From assembly GCA_006384855.1 (NCBI GenBank), contig VCJN01000095.1, positions 1 through 64,000 of the forward strand: 64,000 nt of DNA, given 5' to 3'. Source of the stretch: Tetraselmis striata. Lineage: Eukaryota; Chlorophyta; Chlorodendrophyceae; Chlorodendrales; Chlorodendraceae. How positions within the stretch are numbered: the first letter of the stretch is position 1; the number at the start of each line of letters is the position of its first letter. Made by a program: the position numbers and the translations under genes. Positions 24,343 to 35,220 of the stretch are shown in pieces. The notes under the pieces were generated by a model that did not search any database, was not told the origin of the DNA, and saw only the letters and a program-made list of their open reading frames with translations.

Positions 24343-24673
24343 GTTGTCATCGACTGATGGCCGTGGCTGAGGGGGGGTTAAGGCCAGGGGCGTGCGATGT
24401 GATTGTTAGTGCTCGCTCTCCTGCTGGAGTGCTGCGCTCTGGCGCGAGATGGCGCGCCTCCCGGCAGAGCGCACGCGCGGCAGCAGGGAAACTTTCCTTG
24501 AAGTGAGAAATAACGAGAAGCAGCGCGCGGAAAAGTTGGAGTCCGTCATCCAACCCAAGGCAAGACGAAAGGATTATCGTCAGCAATAACCAGTAGCAAA
24601 TCCATCAATCGTCGTCCATCCGAGGTGCTGATGGACGGCGACCCCTGGCCTGTACCGACGACTACTGGTAATC
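24343..24673. other. Presumed kinase promoter region, no gene seen
   Basis: This lies between the kinase start codon and the 3' end of the retrotransposon. It is GC-rich with short frames only. The retrotransposon 3' end therefore lies about 330 bases upstream of the kinase start. Confidence 0.4.
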
Positions 24674-27362
24674 CTTACTGGTGTGAATTACAAAAAGGGT
24701 AGTTCCCCAGAATTAGAAAATCAACACAGCAAGCCGCCTAAAAGCGGCCCGCATCCCGCATGAGGCGGGATGGATGAGTGATACGCGCACGGTTCAGAGT
24801 CCGGGCCACGCGAGCACGTGTGTGTGTGGGTGATCCTCGGACGTGCTGTGCAGCTTCAGCAACGGGATGGCAGACGAATCTGCGCCGTCTGATGAGGCAG
24901 CGAGCGCGCTCTAGAGCGGCCACCAAGCTCAGGACCCCGAGGAAATCTCTTGCGAGCAAGGCCTCCTGGTGAGCCCGGGTGATGCACCGAGTGCCCCGCG
25001 ATGAGAGGGCACCCCGATCCGCAGCCAAGCATGCGATACCACGCACTGTGCGGTGCACCCCCTTGCTCACCTCACCCACTGTGCCGAAGACCATGCCCGT
25101 GTACTCCGACATATCCAGGATGTCTCGAAGAGGACCCTTCTGCCCGGGCTCCGTGTTGTGCCACGCCGCATCCCGCGCAGCCAACCCCCGTTGTATGTCG
25201 CCCAACAGGGAGCGCTCAAACCGATCCACAGCCGTGGCCCGGGGCACTGAAGTGTACTTGACCCCGTACCGCATAGTCTTGAACTCCAACAGCGTGGACT
25301 TCAAGCTCCGGGGATCATAGCTCCCGGTCACGACGTTGAACGCCGGAAGGGAGAGCTCTGCGTCCGGCACTAGGTCCTTGAGCTCATCCCTGGGTACGGT
25401 GTTGCCGAGAGGCACTGCCTGCTGGAACAAGTCATCCACCTCCCGCCGTACTGCGATACCTAGGTCGTGAACACAGTGATCGTGGAAGGCATCTGCGATA
25501 GCGTCGTGCTGTACACGCCAGTGAGCGTCTCCGGGCGCCGGGAGGTTCATGAGCGCGTCGCCGTATAGATCAACAATGACGGGGTTGTGCTCTGTCGAGG
25601 GCAGAATGATCTGGCACCCAACCACCGGGGCCAAGCACGGGCTAGGCAGAAAGAAGTACCCGGCAGCGACCTCCCGCAGCTCATGCGGAGTCATGGCTGT
25701 CCGCGCGGTGGGGATGGCCACGGTCCACATGCCTGACGCCGCGTCGAGCTGGTTGAACAAGATCCGTTCCCTACATGTGGCGGGGAGAGCGCACACCTCA
25801 TTTCGAAGCCGAGAGTTGTTGGCCTGGTCTAGAAATGCCGTCAGCTCCTTTTGCGAGCCCGATGCAGCCTCCACTTCCCGCTCCATCTGGCGTGCATCTG
25901 CGTCGCCGAGATGGCCAGCAGTAGCCACTTGGAGGCGGCCCCACGCCTCGCGCATCTCCGCGGCGTAGCTGTCCGACCCATGAGCATCGTTGAGGAAGTG
26001 GTCATACTGGCGGGCGGAAGAATTTGCGTTGAAGCTGCCTCGGCCAAGTACGGACCCGAGCTGTGGGTCGAAGAAACCAGGGGTGGGGGTGTTGGTGCCG
26101 GAGTTCCTAGTCAGGAACCTTGGGAGGATGGCATTCATGCAGCCGATGAAGGCGGCATCACGAACGGTAGCCATGCGGCGGATGCCAGCTCCCTTCAATC
26201 GAGTGGGGAGGTGAAGCCTGCTGCGCGCCCTGGCCACTGCATCCTCGCTCAAGGTAGCCACCTCCGCTGCCATGGGGTCGGGGTCGTGCAAAAGCTCCGC
26301 CAAGAAATCGGTGACCACCGGATTGGTGTCGGTGCCATACGTGGAGGGATCAAAAGAGACCCCTAGCACCCGTTCGACCGCCGCGAGGATGGTGGCATCC
26401 ACCGCCTCCGCAAAGGCCTCCACCTCGGACGGAAGACAATTGCGGAGCCAATACCCCGCCTTGTGTTGCATGCAGTGTTTGAGCAGGGCCCATGCGAGGT
26501 GATGCAAGGCGTGGGTGTACCGACGGCTGGGCTTGGCAGATAGAAGCTTGCTCAGGCTAGCGCCCACCTCCTCTCGTAGCTCCTCCGCCTTGCCGCGCAT
26601 GTACGCATGCACATACTCTGGCGATCCGAGCGGCACGTTCAGGACCGCGATGCCGTGATGGCCATCTAGCTCGGGCCACTCGATGTCGGCCGGAGCCTCA
26701 CGCCGCGCGGCCTCCATGTCAGCGTTGTACGCCTGCATCTTGTCGAAGCGCACCTCAAGCCCCACGGACGCCTTGATGGACGTGCGGAAGGCGTGAAGAG
26801 CCGGCCAAACGTGCTCCGGAAGGCCCACCCGAAATCCATCGTCGGCGTTGAAGCGCGCCGCCCCGTCATTGACCTCCAACGTGGTATCACACTCCTGCAC
26901 CTCGGGGTGAATCGCGACGCAAAAGGAAGTCGTGGCCAAAGGTGCGCCCTGTTGCACGCCGTCCTCCGACCGCAGAGGGGCGGACCGGTCGTCCACGACC
27001 AGATACGAATCCGTGGAGAGGGAGGCTAGGAGCGCAGGGATGACAGGGTGTAGTGGAGAGCAATCGATGTGGCGTTGGATGATGGTGCGGCGCCATGCCT
27101 CGTTGTAAGCGTTGCGAAGGTCTGTGTGGACGATGACGGCACGTGGGCCAAGCTTCTCGGCGATGAGCCGGACGCCGTGGATGAGCACTGAGTCGCCCGC
27201 GGGAATGCCAACGCCAAGCTGAGATGGAGCGAGCAATGACACGTATGCCTCCTTCATGTTGTCCACCACTGCCCGCTCCGCTGCGCGCCGCTCCGCCTCC
27301 CCGACTGCCACAGGTACTGGTACGTACGGGGTACCTGTAGTCATCGCTATGTGACATTTCAA
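24674..27362 (-). mobile_element. Non-LTR-type retrotransposon, probably 5'-truncated
   Basis: The unit contains one long frame (24738-27362) followed by a short 3' tail. Homology to the truncated copy at 44832-44980 begins at tactggtgtgaattac (24674-24689), which defines the 3' end. That end carries a small inverted repeat around gcatcccgc and gcgggatgg. No long terminal repeat was found. The frame starts inside the reverse transcriptase domain, so the 5' end is probably missing. Confidence 0.75.
24738..27362 (-). CDS. Reverse transcriptase with C-terminal PD-(D/E)xK-like endonuclease
   Basis: This uninterrupted 874-codon frame would copy element RNA into DNA at a nicked target. The N-terminal third is reverse transcriptase: VHTDLRNAYNEAW (block A, catalytic Asp), DGVQQGAPLATT (block B) and ARFNADDGFRVG (block C, with NADD where YxDD is usual). 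Next comes LPTRLKGAGIRRM, typical of a family of protist reverse transcriptases (usual form LPxRxGGLGLRS). The C-terminal third has WRVQHDAIADAF, GIAVRREVDDLF, then VPDAELSLP followed some 25 residues later by LLEFKTM, a good PD-(D/E)xK pattern. The zinc-knuckle cysteines usually found before such nucleases are mostly absent. The frame begins near the first reverse transcriptase block (PVPVAVGEAERR), so the ATG at 27362 may be fortuitous. The intact frame suggests recent activity. Confidence 0.85.
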   Translation of the reverse strand: MKCHIAMTTGTPYVPVPVAVGEAERRAAERAVVDNMKEAYVSLLAPSQLGVGIPAGDSVLIHGVRLIAEKLGPRAVIVHTDLRNAYNEAWRRTIIQRHIDCSPLHPVIPALLASLSTDSYLVVDDRSAPLRSEDGVQQGAPLATTSFCVAIHPEVQECDTTLEVNDGAARFNADDGFRVGLPEHVWPALHAFRTSIKASVGLEVRFDKMQAYNADMEAARREAPADIEWPELDGHHGIAVLNVPLGSPEYVHAYMRGKAEELREEVGASLSKLLSAKPSRRYTHALHHLAWALLKHCMQHKAGYWLRNCLPSEVEAFAEAVDATILAAVERVLGVSFDPSTYGTDTNPVVTDFLAELLHDPDPMAAEVATLSEDAVARARSRLHLPTRLKGAGIRRMATVRDAAFIGCMNAILPRFLTRNSGTNTPTPGFFDPQLGSVLGRGSFNANSSARQYDHFLNDAHGSDSYAAEMREAWGRLQVATAGHLGDADARQMEREVEAASGSQKELTAFLDQANNSRLRNEVCALPATCRERILFNQLDAASGMWTVAIPTARTAMTPHELREVAAGYFFLPSPCLAPVVGCQIILPSTEHNPVIVDLYGDALMNLPAPGDAHWRVQHDAIADAFHDHCVHDLGIAVRREVDDLFQQAVPLGNTVPRDELKDLVPDAELSLPAFNVVTGSYDPRSLKSTLLEFKTMRYGVKYTSVPRATAVDRFERSLLGDIQRGLAARDAAWHNTEPGQKGPLRDILDMSEYTGMVFGTVGEVSKGVHRTVRGIACLAADRGALSSRGTRCITRAHQEALLARDFLGVLSLVAALERARCLIRRRRFVCHPVAEAAQHVRGSPTHTRARVARTLNRARITHPSRLMRDAGRF

Positions 27363-27378
27363 ACATGCAATCGAGTCT
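27355..27378 (+). repeat. 24-bp direct repeat, left copy
   Basis: The 24 bases beginning catttcaaacatgcaatcga recur at 27744-27767, 389 bases away. They overlap the 5' edge of the retrotransposon frame and the right edge of dispersed repeat 27598-27745, so they may mark an insertion or duplication boundary. Confidence 0.85.
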
Positions 27379-27597
27379 GGTTCTGCCTTAGACGCTGCGA
27401 ACGCTATTTTACACGGATGAAGAAAAGCGCCAAATTTTGTGGCTAGGAAGTCTCAACGAAAGAGGAGAGGGGTGAAACGGGGGGGGGGGGGGGGGGGGGG
27501 GGGGGGCATGCAAGTCGGACACGGAAAACGGGAAAACGGTAGCGAGCTAGAAGATCATGGCGTGCGAGCTAGTGATGATATCGTAAGTAGCACCCCG

Positions 27598-27767
27598 GCC
27601 GGGAACGAAGGGCTAAGGGTGATGGGGCAGCCCGTACTAAAACCTTGTGCTACGGTAACTACAACAGTTGAAACCACCAACTGACCGTAAGGGTTGCACT
27701 AGGACAGCTAATATTGTTGGGAAACCTGGTAAACAGCTTAGATCATTTCAAACATGCAATCGAGTCT
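27598..27767 (+). repeat. Dispersed repeat family A, copy 1
   Basis: It resembles 30660-30815 over about 150 bases. Shared landmarks in order are cagcccgtact, a gtgctac...ggtaact block, ttgaaacca, gaccgta(a/c)gggtt, cactagg and gggaaacc...taaacag. It ends in tagatcatttcaaa, also present at the end of the copy at 45235-45475. Confidence 0.7.
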
Positions 27768-29729
27768 AGTTTTGCGGCCATATAGATGCGGTTCGTTTAC
27801 GACTACTAGCGTATGCAGTCGGCATGCTTGCCGACCTGACGAAGGCGGAAGTTGTCTTGGTTTGTAGGGGGTCTCGCGACGAGCGGTTGTGCAGAAACCT
27901 CGATCAAGGCGGAGGTATCGAGCAGACGCGGATGGGAGATGTTGGCGCCACCTAACGTCGGGACGACATAAGGCCGGACGCGCTGCGAAATATGGAGGCG
28001 CTTTCTCCCGACGTCGCCGTCAGGTGCATCAATTGTTGCGCGCCGTGGCGGCGCACGTCGGGACCGAACCGGAAGTGCAGGTCAGCATGAGCGGGCACGT
28101 TGCGAGTTCCCAGCATAGCGCCACAGGTACGATGAGTACGAGTTGCGCGCGTTGGCGCACGAGCGCGCCACGTACAACCATGTGAATTACGGTACGACGT
28201 ACGCGACACGACAGTAACCTTGCACTTGTACCGGCGGTGTACGTTACCAGGGGTGGACACGTGACGCCGCGCGACGACGGGCGCAGTGTACGGCCACTGC
28301 CATCGCCAGCGGTGGTCGCACCGCCGCCTCGCACGAGGGGCGGCTAATGAAACGCATAACGCATCGGGGCACGGGCACAAATTAAAGACCGAATGTGGTC
28401 GTGCGTGCCGGGCCGGTTTTGAAGTGTGTCGAAGTCGGTTGCCGATGACTACGTCGTAGAAGCCCCGCCGACTCGGCAGGTCGTCGTCGCGGGCTTCGCT
28501 TCGCGAAGAGTGGCGAGGCGGCCGCCATTGCTGCACAAGCGACGGCCGCCGAGGTTCCAAATCCGGAGCCGGAACATGTAGTTACGGGCACCACGAGACG
28601 TCGAGCACACCAGGGTGGTAGAGCTGCCCCCGGCGGGCAGCTCCAGGTTGTCGGTGTCCATGCAACGAAGATGTTGCATTAGGAAGCGTCGGAAGCGCGA
28701 CGGACCGAGCCGCGTAGACGCTTCCCGCTGCAATCACATCAAGCGTTGCTGCGGCACGGTTAGGGCGAGGGCAACGAGCCCTCTCAAAACACGACACACG
28801 CATGAGTGGCGCCATCCCCGACCGTAACGGACCAACTACGTGGGCAGTTCGGAAAACCCACCACGCACAATGACCGTCGATGCCACTATGCCATGCCGTG
28901 AGGACCCGTGGACCGAGTTGCAGAGTCTTGCAGGACGGCAAACGGCCGTCGTGGCGACACGGACGTCCTCCTCCGTCCGCGCTGATTTGTTGCGGTAGAC
29001 GTAGTACCGAGCGGCCATGGTACCGAGCGCGTCCGCCCCACATAATCTCAAGAGTTGACTACTGCGAGAGGGTGCTCCACTATGGGAGCCCACGACGCCC
29101 GTATTGCGACTCGGCCTCGGGTGTTGAGGCTTAATTTCCCCAACGGGGACCCCTGGTTCTAATTCCACACCGTGCGCATCGCCACCCGAAAACGCCTCAT
29201 CACCAAAGCCGGGGCAAGAACGGAAAGCGACTTCGGACGCACGAGTCGAAAAAACCACACTACCGCGGGGATGTCTATCGTTGCCGATGATGTAGCGTTT
29301 GTGAGTGGCATAACGACTCGTTATCCTCTAAGTCGGCGCGGACTTGATCAGCCTCTGCGACTCAGGCGCGAACAAGTACGCAAAGCCGCTGCCGAAGGCA
29401 GCTAGTCGGAAGATGACATGCGAGCTAGTGGTGGCTGTTTAACTGTCCTAAGTAGCCCCCCCTCGCCCCCCCCCCCCCCCCCCCCCCGGGGGGGGCGCCC
29501 GCCGTCACTCAGGCACCGGCCCACCAAGAGCGCAGGATCATGGGTGCGGCAGGCCAAGCTGTACCACCCCAGCTCCACGTAGTGGTGGGTGTTGGTAACC
29601 CCTAAGAACCGTATCCGGCTGGGTGCGGCAAGGAGCTGAGCGGGATGGCCGGTTGTGGCGGGTCCTCGGATACTGCGAGGACCGGGGAGTCCTTCCGGCG
29701 GGGGTTGGAGGGGGGGGGGGGGGGGGGGG

Positions 29730-30165
29730 GGGCGCTTTCAAATAACACTCGTAGTCACGGTAGCGCATATTGGCGCCGCCGAGCAGGAACCATGTACATG
29801 GGGCTGCTAAAATGAAACATGTACGACCTCGGCCTTGCGTCGGCCTCTCTGAGATCCGGCTACGGGAGGTCGGAGAGGAGGGTTTGTTCGACTCGGTCGG
29901 GGGCAGCGTACTTGGGAGGGCTGTTCGAAATAATATCGTGTTTTCATACTTCGGTGCGACCTGCCCGGTATAGGGGGCGTTACAATAATTGGCACACTCT
30001 TGCACGGTGGCGTCTGTCATAAATCCCGCCGTACACGGGGCCCAAGAAGCCGCCTTTGGGCGGTGACCTCGGCCATGAGCGTGGGCAGGTGGCTGTCGCA
30101 CGTCGGGCGATCCGGCACTGGCGTGCTAAACAATATCGGAGAGCATACGGTCAGCGGAGCAGCGG
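29730..30165 (+). repeat. Dispersed repeat family C, copy 1
   Basis: About 430 bases are homologous, in opposite orientation, to 47213-47655. The shared core includes gtacgacctcggccttgcgt, ttcgaaataa, gcacggtggcg and cccaagaagccgcc, then a block around cggtgacctcggccat. Both copies carry a G/C homopolymer run. Frames on either strand do not stay open in both copies, so it is probably non-coding. Confidence 0.75.
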
Positions 30166-30659
30166 GGGTGTTTTCCCTGCCTCTACCTCCGAGCTCCGAG
30201 GACTTCCGGAGACGCCGCTCGCAGCAGCTCAAGGCGGCGGCTGATCACAGCAACTAACGCGACGGCCGAGCGGCCTCGCTGCTTGGCCGTGGCCGGTGGA
30301 GCGCTGCGCTAGCTGGAGCAAGCTGCAACTTTCGGGGGAGTATAACGTCGAAAACATGCGCATATACGGCGCGGTAACGTGGTCACGGGTTTCTGCGGCC
30401 GGGCTAGCGAGTACAGGTTTTCGCTCTTGTACGGGCGTAAACCCTACTTGTATGACTCACGTGTACCATATACCATTGATGCAAAATTAGTACAAGTACT
30501 GCAACATACAATCATGGCCTTAGGAGGGGTGCACGCTACGCGCTTGAATTAAAGCGGACCTTATGCCGGTTCGTGCAGCCTGGCCGGAAGACGGCTGGCA
30601 TGTTCAGCAAAAAGACTGAGCGGGGATGAAGTTGTTAGGAATTCCAAATTTCAAATAGC

Positions 30660-30815
30660 TCCCGGGCCGAGAACGCAGGGCGCACATGTGATGGGTCAGC
30701 CCGTACTGATATCTGGTGCTACCGGTAACTTAACCGGTTGAAACCATGAGCAGACCGTACGGGTTACACTAGGCAAGACAATTAAAATTTGATGGGAAAC
30801 CGCATAAACAGGTTT
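30660..30815 (+). repeat. Dispersed repeat family A, copy 2
   Basis: It pairs with 27598-27745 in the same orientation, with the same ordered landmarks and an end of the form gggaaaccgcataaacaggt. Confidence 0.7.
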
Positions 30816-31617
30816 AGTACATACAATACTACTATGTGGGGATTGATGAGGATACTAACCGCCTGGATTAGTGTGTCATACACCGTAGCGTGCGAAATAT
30901 GAAGGTCGCCACAACGATGAATAAGGCGCGCAGGGCGTGCCCATGTGTTCCAACGAGGGAAATTAAACGCGTAGATGCTGAATCAATATGGTACCATGGG
31001 GCCGGGGGGGGGGGGGGGGGGGGCTGCGATATCGAGCGTTTATATGCGGGGACGGGTTTTGGGGATGTGGCACCCGTACCTCCGCGAGTGGGGCGGGGCG
31101 ATGCCGGCCGAGGTTTCGCTCAACCATCCCACACCGGTGCATATGTGGTCTTAGCGCACGACGCCAGTTGGCGAGGCCTAGCGAGAAGGGAGATGAGAAG
31201 AACCTGAGACATGGGATAGTGCTAGGGACCACGTGCTACCTAAGCTACAAGGCGAGCTGCTATAGTGTTGATCGCCAGTAAGCCACCGTTCGCACGCGTG
31301 CGCACGGGAGCCAGCGCACGCGTGCGCGACGAACGGGCTTGGTCTCATGCATGCGTGTCGGCACTCGCTCGGCACTTCTTGGACGGAACCCGCCGCCTCC
31401 CTTGCCCCCTCGGATGCTAGAGTGACGCTAAGATGAGCTTTTATAAGTTCAGCGTGGCGATTAAGGGTAGGGTGGCGGTGGTGATGTTGGTCCGCGACGC
31501 GGTGAGTGGCCCCCGACGCGGTGCGCGGCATATTCAAAAATCCGGTCAACCCACCGTGTTTGGATCTCCCACCCTCGCCTGCGAGTTCACCACAACACAT
31601 GAGTACGCGTTGGTATA

Positions 31618-31940
31618 TTATGTTTAGAACTGTGTCCTTGAGGTTATTTCCGTTTTCCCTCCCTTACACTACTAGGGTGTGCGGGTGTCGACACCGGCTG
31701 CCGCGGCCCTTGCGCCACGCACGTGAGTAATTGACCGCGGGCAGTGTTGGTGCTTCAGCACGGAAATGCCGATGTACGGCACTTTTGCGTGCCGCCCGCG
31801 GCGCGTTAAACATCGGTAAGTCATCCATGTACCCGTCGAGCAAAACCATCATCGTCCGCTAGACGGAACCACTTTCTTAGCTTTGTGCTGACCTCCCGCC
31901 CGCACAACACTACCTCGCGGTTTCGGGCCGTGTAGAGTGC
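31618..31940 (+). repeat. Direct repeat A1 of the tyrosine-recombinase element
   Basis: It aligns with 34841-35165 across about 300 bases, with small insertions and deletions. Long identical words include gtgtcgacaccggctg and cgatgtacggcacttttgcg. Confidence 0.85.
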
Positions 31941-33082
31941 TCATGCATTCGGAAAACGGTACGAAACCTTCCACCCTCCGCTCTTCCTGCTACTATATGA
32001 CCAGCTCAAGCCGAAGCTCTTCTTTTCTTTCTTCTCCACGCGGCTCCCTCCCCGATGACCCTTTCGAGATGTCAGGCAGCGGCTCTCCCACCGACCCTCC
32101 CAAGATGGTCGACGCCGGCAAGGCGGCGGCTGTCGAGTGTGTCGAGACGTCGGCTACCGCGCGAGATCGCATCAACGCGGGGCGTCGTGCGGCGGAAGAC
32201 ATCCATGAGCAGCTCTCCATATTCTTCGTTACCCAAGAGGCGCCTATGCCGCCGGCTGCCGCCAGCAAAGAGAACGCCATTCCGGGCGGGAGCGAGTCCC
32301 GCGCCGGTGGTAAGGAATAGAACGTCCGTGCGACCTTCGTGCCTTCGAGCGCACCCCACTACAAACCTTGATTGAAAAACCGCCATGGCTCGCTACTACT
32401 CTGCCCGGTTTTGAGAACGGGATGCCTCCCGACAGTCTTCGACGCATGGGGCTCTTCTCCATCGCCCTCGACCTCTTGTTCGAGTGCTAGCTTGGCAACC
32501 CTCGCCTTCAGCCGGCAGCGGAAGAGTAATACCACGCCGTGTGCTAGGGGGCCTTCATCGCCGGCTTAGCCATCGAGTTGCGTAAGCTTCTAGCTACGGC
32601 GTGCGTCACCGACGGGGTTACGCCGGCCTTCGGACAGCGGCTCGAGGACAGCGGCCGTCGTCCACCGATGGAGGCCGTCGATGACGGCCATCGGTTCCAC
32701 TTGGCCTACCTTCGCAAGCAGTGGGACACGCAGATGTACCTTCGCCCTCGACGTCGTGCCGGGTACCTCCGCCTTGGCACCGAGAACCTGGGGTCGGCCG
32801 ACGAGTTCATCGAGCTGTTGGAGCTCTACAAGGACCGCGTCTACGGCTTTAAAAACCGCGAGCGTTGTGAAGACCACAGCCCGTCAGCGCTTCGGCGGTG
32901 GCCCTCGGCGCAACGACCGCGACCGGGATGGCGGCGGCAGTAACCGCGACAACTTCAAGAACACGCGCCAGGGGCGTGAGGCGGCGGCGCCACGAGCCAC
33001 CCTCACCAAGGACGTCTCCAAGGATTGGGGAATTAAGGGCAAGACAAGGGCTGAGGCCCCCGTGGCCAACAAGGCCGAATGA
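31937..33082 (+). pseudogene. Gag-like gene of the tyrosine-recombinase element, broken
   Basis: Three successive frames look like one ancestral protein. The first (31937-32320) is Ser/Ala-rich with DRINAGRRAAEDIHEQLS. The second (about 32540-32890) has AIELRKLLATACVTDG, RFHLAYLRKQWDTQM and EFIELLELYKDRVYGF. The third ends at 33082 with RFGGGPRRNDRDRDGGG, a basic Gly/Arg/Asp-rich region typical of nucleic-acid-binding Gag tails, then DVSKDWGIKGKTRA. Several stops and frame changes separate them. It would have packaged element RNA. Assignment as Gag rests on position before the recombinase and on composition, not on a conserved domain. Confidence 0.5.
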
Positions 33083-33559
33083 TGGGGTTCTCCTTCCTGC
33101 CGCACCAGGCAGATGCGTTTCGAGGACCCGCCTCCGGTCGCGCCTTCCAAGCAACGCTGCATTAGAGTCGTCGGCGTGAGCGGGACTCCCTCACTAGTGT
33201 CCAAGTGCCCGAGCCATCGTCCGTACATTGCCCTCGCCGGAGTCCAGCCCTTGCATTGTGTTCTCTCCTTCCACATCACGAGTCTACACTACCAACTCTC
33301 CCTTTTTGGCGCGCTCATCCCGACCTGCCGCGCTAAGTATCTCTCTTTGTCCGTCGCTCGCGCAACAGCCTCTCGTGGGCGGCCCGGCGGGCCAGGTACT
33401 CGCGCGACGCACGCCCGTTTCGAGATCAGCGGCTACAACACCCTACCTTATTGGCATGACCTTCATGCTACACTTGGCCCCATTGTCACCGCCCGGCAAG
33501 CGCCGCCGCCGAACCCTACAGCGCGTTTCGGCGCGTCCGCCACACCACGAAGACGCCTT

Positions 33560-34720
33560 ACTTCATCCCCGACGTCGAGGCGCATGCCCCTTGGAGCGAG
33601 CTCATGCGAGGCAGCATCGAAGTTTTGTACGGCACGGGCGATTGGGGCGTCAAAGTGCTCGACCTTCTGACTTCATTGCTCACGGCCATCACCTACTCGA
33701 ACACGAGGACAATATTTCCCTCTTCGCCGAACTGTGCATCGACTACGAACAAGGCATTTCCCCTCTAGACTACACCGAGTCTACATGCGTCCGCTACCTT
33801 GCCCGTATGGCCGTATCGCGGAATGCGGCACCACCGGTGCCGGCTCGCTGCAGCCCTACCTCCCAGCCATCAACACCTACAGGTGACATGCCGATCGGGA
33901 AGACGCTCCGGCCACCGGTCCTTCTATCATCGACATGAAGCGTGCGCTTCAAATCTGTCAGCTCAAGACCAGCGAGGAGCTTTGGCGTGCCCGTCTACCA
34001 TGCGATGTCATCACCGACATCCTCGACGACCTTGCTACCCTTCTTACGATCACCACCGACTACGGCAACATCCTTATTCGCGAGGGTGCAGCGCGGTGTG
34101 CTCTACGGCAATGTTCTAATCCCGTGGCGAGTCCAGCGTCTCCTGCCAACTCCACGACATGGCCGTCGACGCCCACAACATCACCCTCTTTGCCAACCGC
34201 GAGAAGGGGGGTATCGCAAGCGTCGAGACGGCTTTAAGCCCTACTTCAAATCCTTGCAACCGCCTTGCCCGCTTGGTCAGCCCTTCTGCGGCGCTTCATC
34301 GCCTACCGCGACGCAACGTTCCGGACGACCCCCTACCTCCGCAAAGCAACTTGACCGATTCCGGGCGCTCCTTGGCGACGGTGCTACCCGAAATGCGCTC
34401 CTTGGTGCTACCCATGCGCTCCTTGGCGACGGCCCTTACGTGGAACGCCTCCACCCTCGGAGATTGGCTCAAGCAGGCCGTCGCCCGCATCAATCGAGCC
34501 CCCCCCCCTCCATCCCCGACGTTTTCGTGAGGAAGTCGCACTCCTTACGAAACGGCGCAGCGCCTACTTGGCGCAAACGCAACTAGCGTGGACAACATCC
34601 GCCGCTGGGGCGGTTGGCCCGCAATTCTGCGGCGATCAACGACAACATCGACCCGACTACGCTTCTTACCCGCAGCGCCGCGCTTGTGTTCGGCTACCCC
34701 CCCCCCCCCCCCCCCCCCGC
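33560..34720 (+). pseudogene. Tyrosine recombinase of the PAT/Ngaro-type element, broken
   Basis: The enzyme would integrate circular element DNA. Pieces in shifting frames spell the family pattern. TESTCVRYLA then GAGSLQPYLPAINTY is the conserved N-terminal core-binding block. MKRALQICQ and LPCDVITDILDDLATLL follow, then AHNITLFANREKGG. Near 34600-34665 the C-terminal box reads RRWGGW and then ARNSAAINDNIDPTTLL. The relic at 45658 ends comparably with GGWARNSDVVLDYIDPNFL. At least four frame changes are needed, so the copy is dead. The family call is firm because the block order matches DIRS/Ngaro recombinases. Confidence 0.72.
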
Positions 34721-34809
34721 TGTGGTCCTTCGCAGCCTTCTCGGCAACGCCCCCCGCTCCGCCGGGCACCGCCCCGCCCCCTCCCACAGTTCAGCCTGCA
34801 AACCTAGGT

Positions 34810-34832
34810 GGCTAATCTCCCTTGCCTACCTT
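34810..34832 (+). repeat. Repeat B1 of the split direct repeats
   Basis: The 23 bases beginning ggctaatctcccttgcctac are identical to B2 at 35198-35220. Confidence 0.9.
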
Positions 34833-34840
34833 CCTGTCAA

Positions 34841-35165
34841 ATGTTTAGAATTACAGTGTCCTTGGGGTTTACTTCCTTCACCCGAGGGGATGCGGGTGTC
34901 GACACCGGCTGCCCGCGCCCCTTGCGCCACGCCAGTAAGTATTCGACCGCCGGGCTCTAGTTGCTTTAGCACGGAAATACCGATGTACGGCACTTTTGCG
35001 TGCTCCCCTCGGCGAAAACATCGGTAACCCCAACACCCGTCGATTCTTCTGAAACCATCATCGTTTATTGCGAAATGATACCACTCTCTTAGTTATATGC
35101 TGCACCCCCGCCCGCACAACCCGCCCTACCTCCTTTTTGTGTGGCGCTTTGCCGCAAGTCCCCTC
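34841..35165 (+). repeat. Direct repeat A2 of the tyrosine-recombinase element
   Basis: This is the partner of A1 and lies between B1 and B2. It is the expected central A repeat of a PAT/Ngaro right end. Confidence 0.85.
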
Positions 35166-35197
35166 CCTTCCCGTGTAACTAAGCCTGCGCACTTTTC

Positions 35198-35220
35198 GGC
35201 TAATCTCCCTTGCCTACCTT
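35198..35220 (+). repeat. Repeat B2 of the split direct repeats
   Basis: Its 23 bases match B1 exactly, 388 bases downstream. It is taken as the right end of the element. Confidence 0.9.

Larger units (their letters stand above)
27363..31617. other. Repeat-rich region without recognised gene
   Basis: Open frames up to about 200 codons occur on both strands at 27950-29260, but they are GC-rich shadows with no domain or splice support. The region holds dispersed repeats (27598-27745, 29730-30165, 30660-30815), four homopolymer runs and a C22-G7 block at 29466-29494. Inverted GCACGCGTGCGC words lie near 31295-31330. A decayed element is likely but I cannot name one. Confidence 0.45.

Noticed and set aside
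25851-26366. Plus-strand frames opposite the reverse transcriptase
   Set aside because: They mirror a long conserved minus-strand coding frame and show no independent features.
29100-29175. tRNA-like B-box word ggttctaattcc
   Set aside because: No A box, acceptor stem or cloverleaf can be drawn around it.
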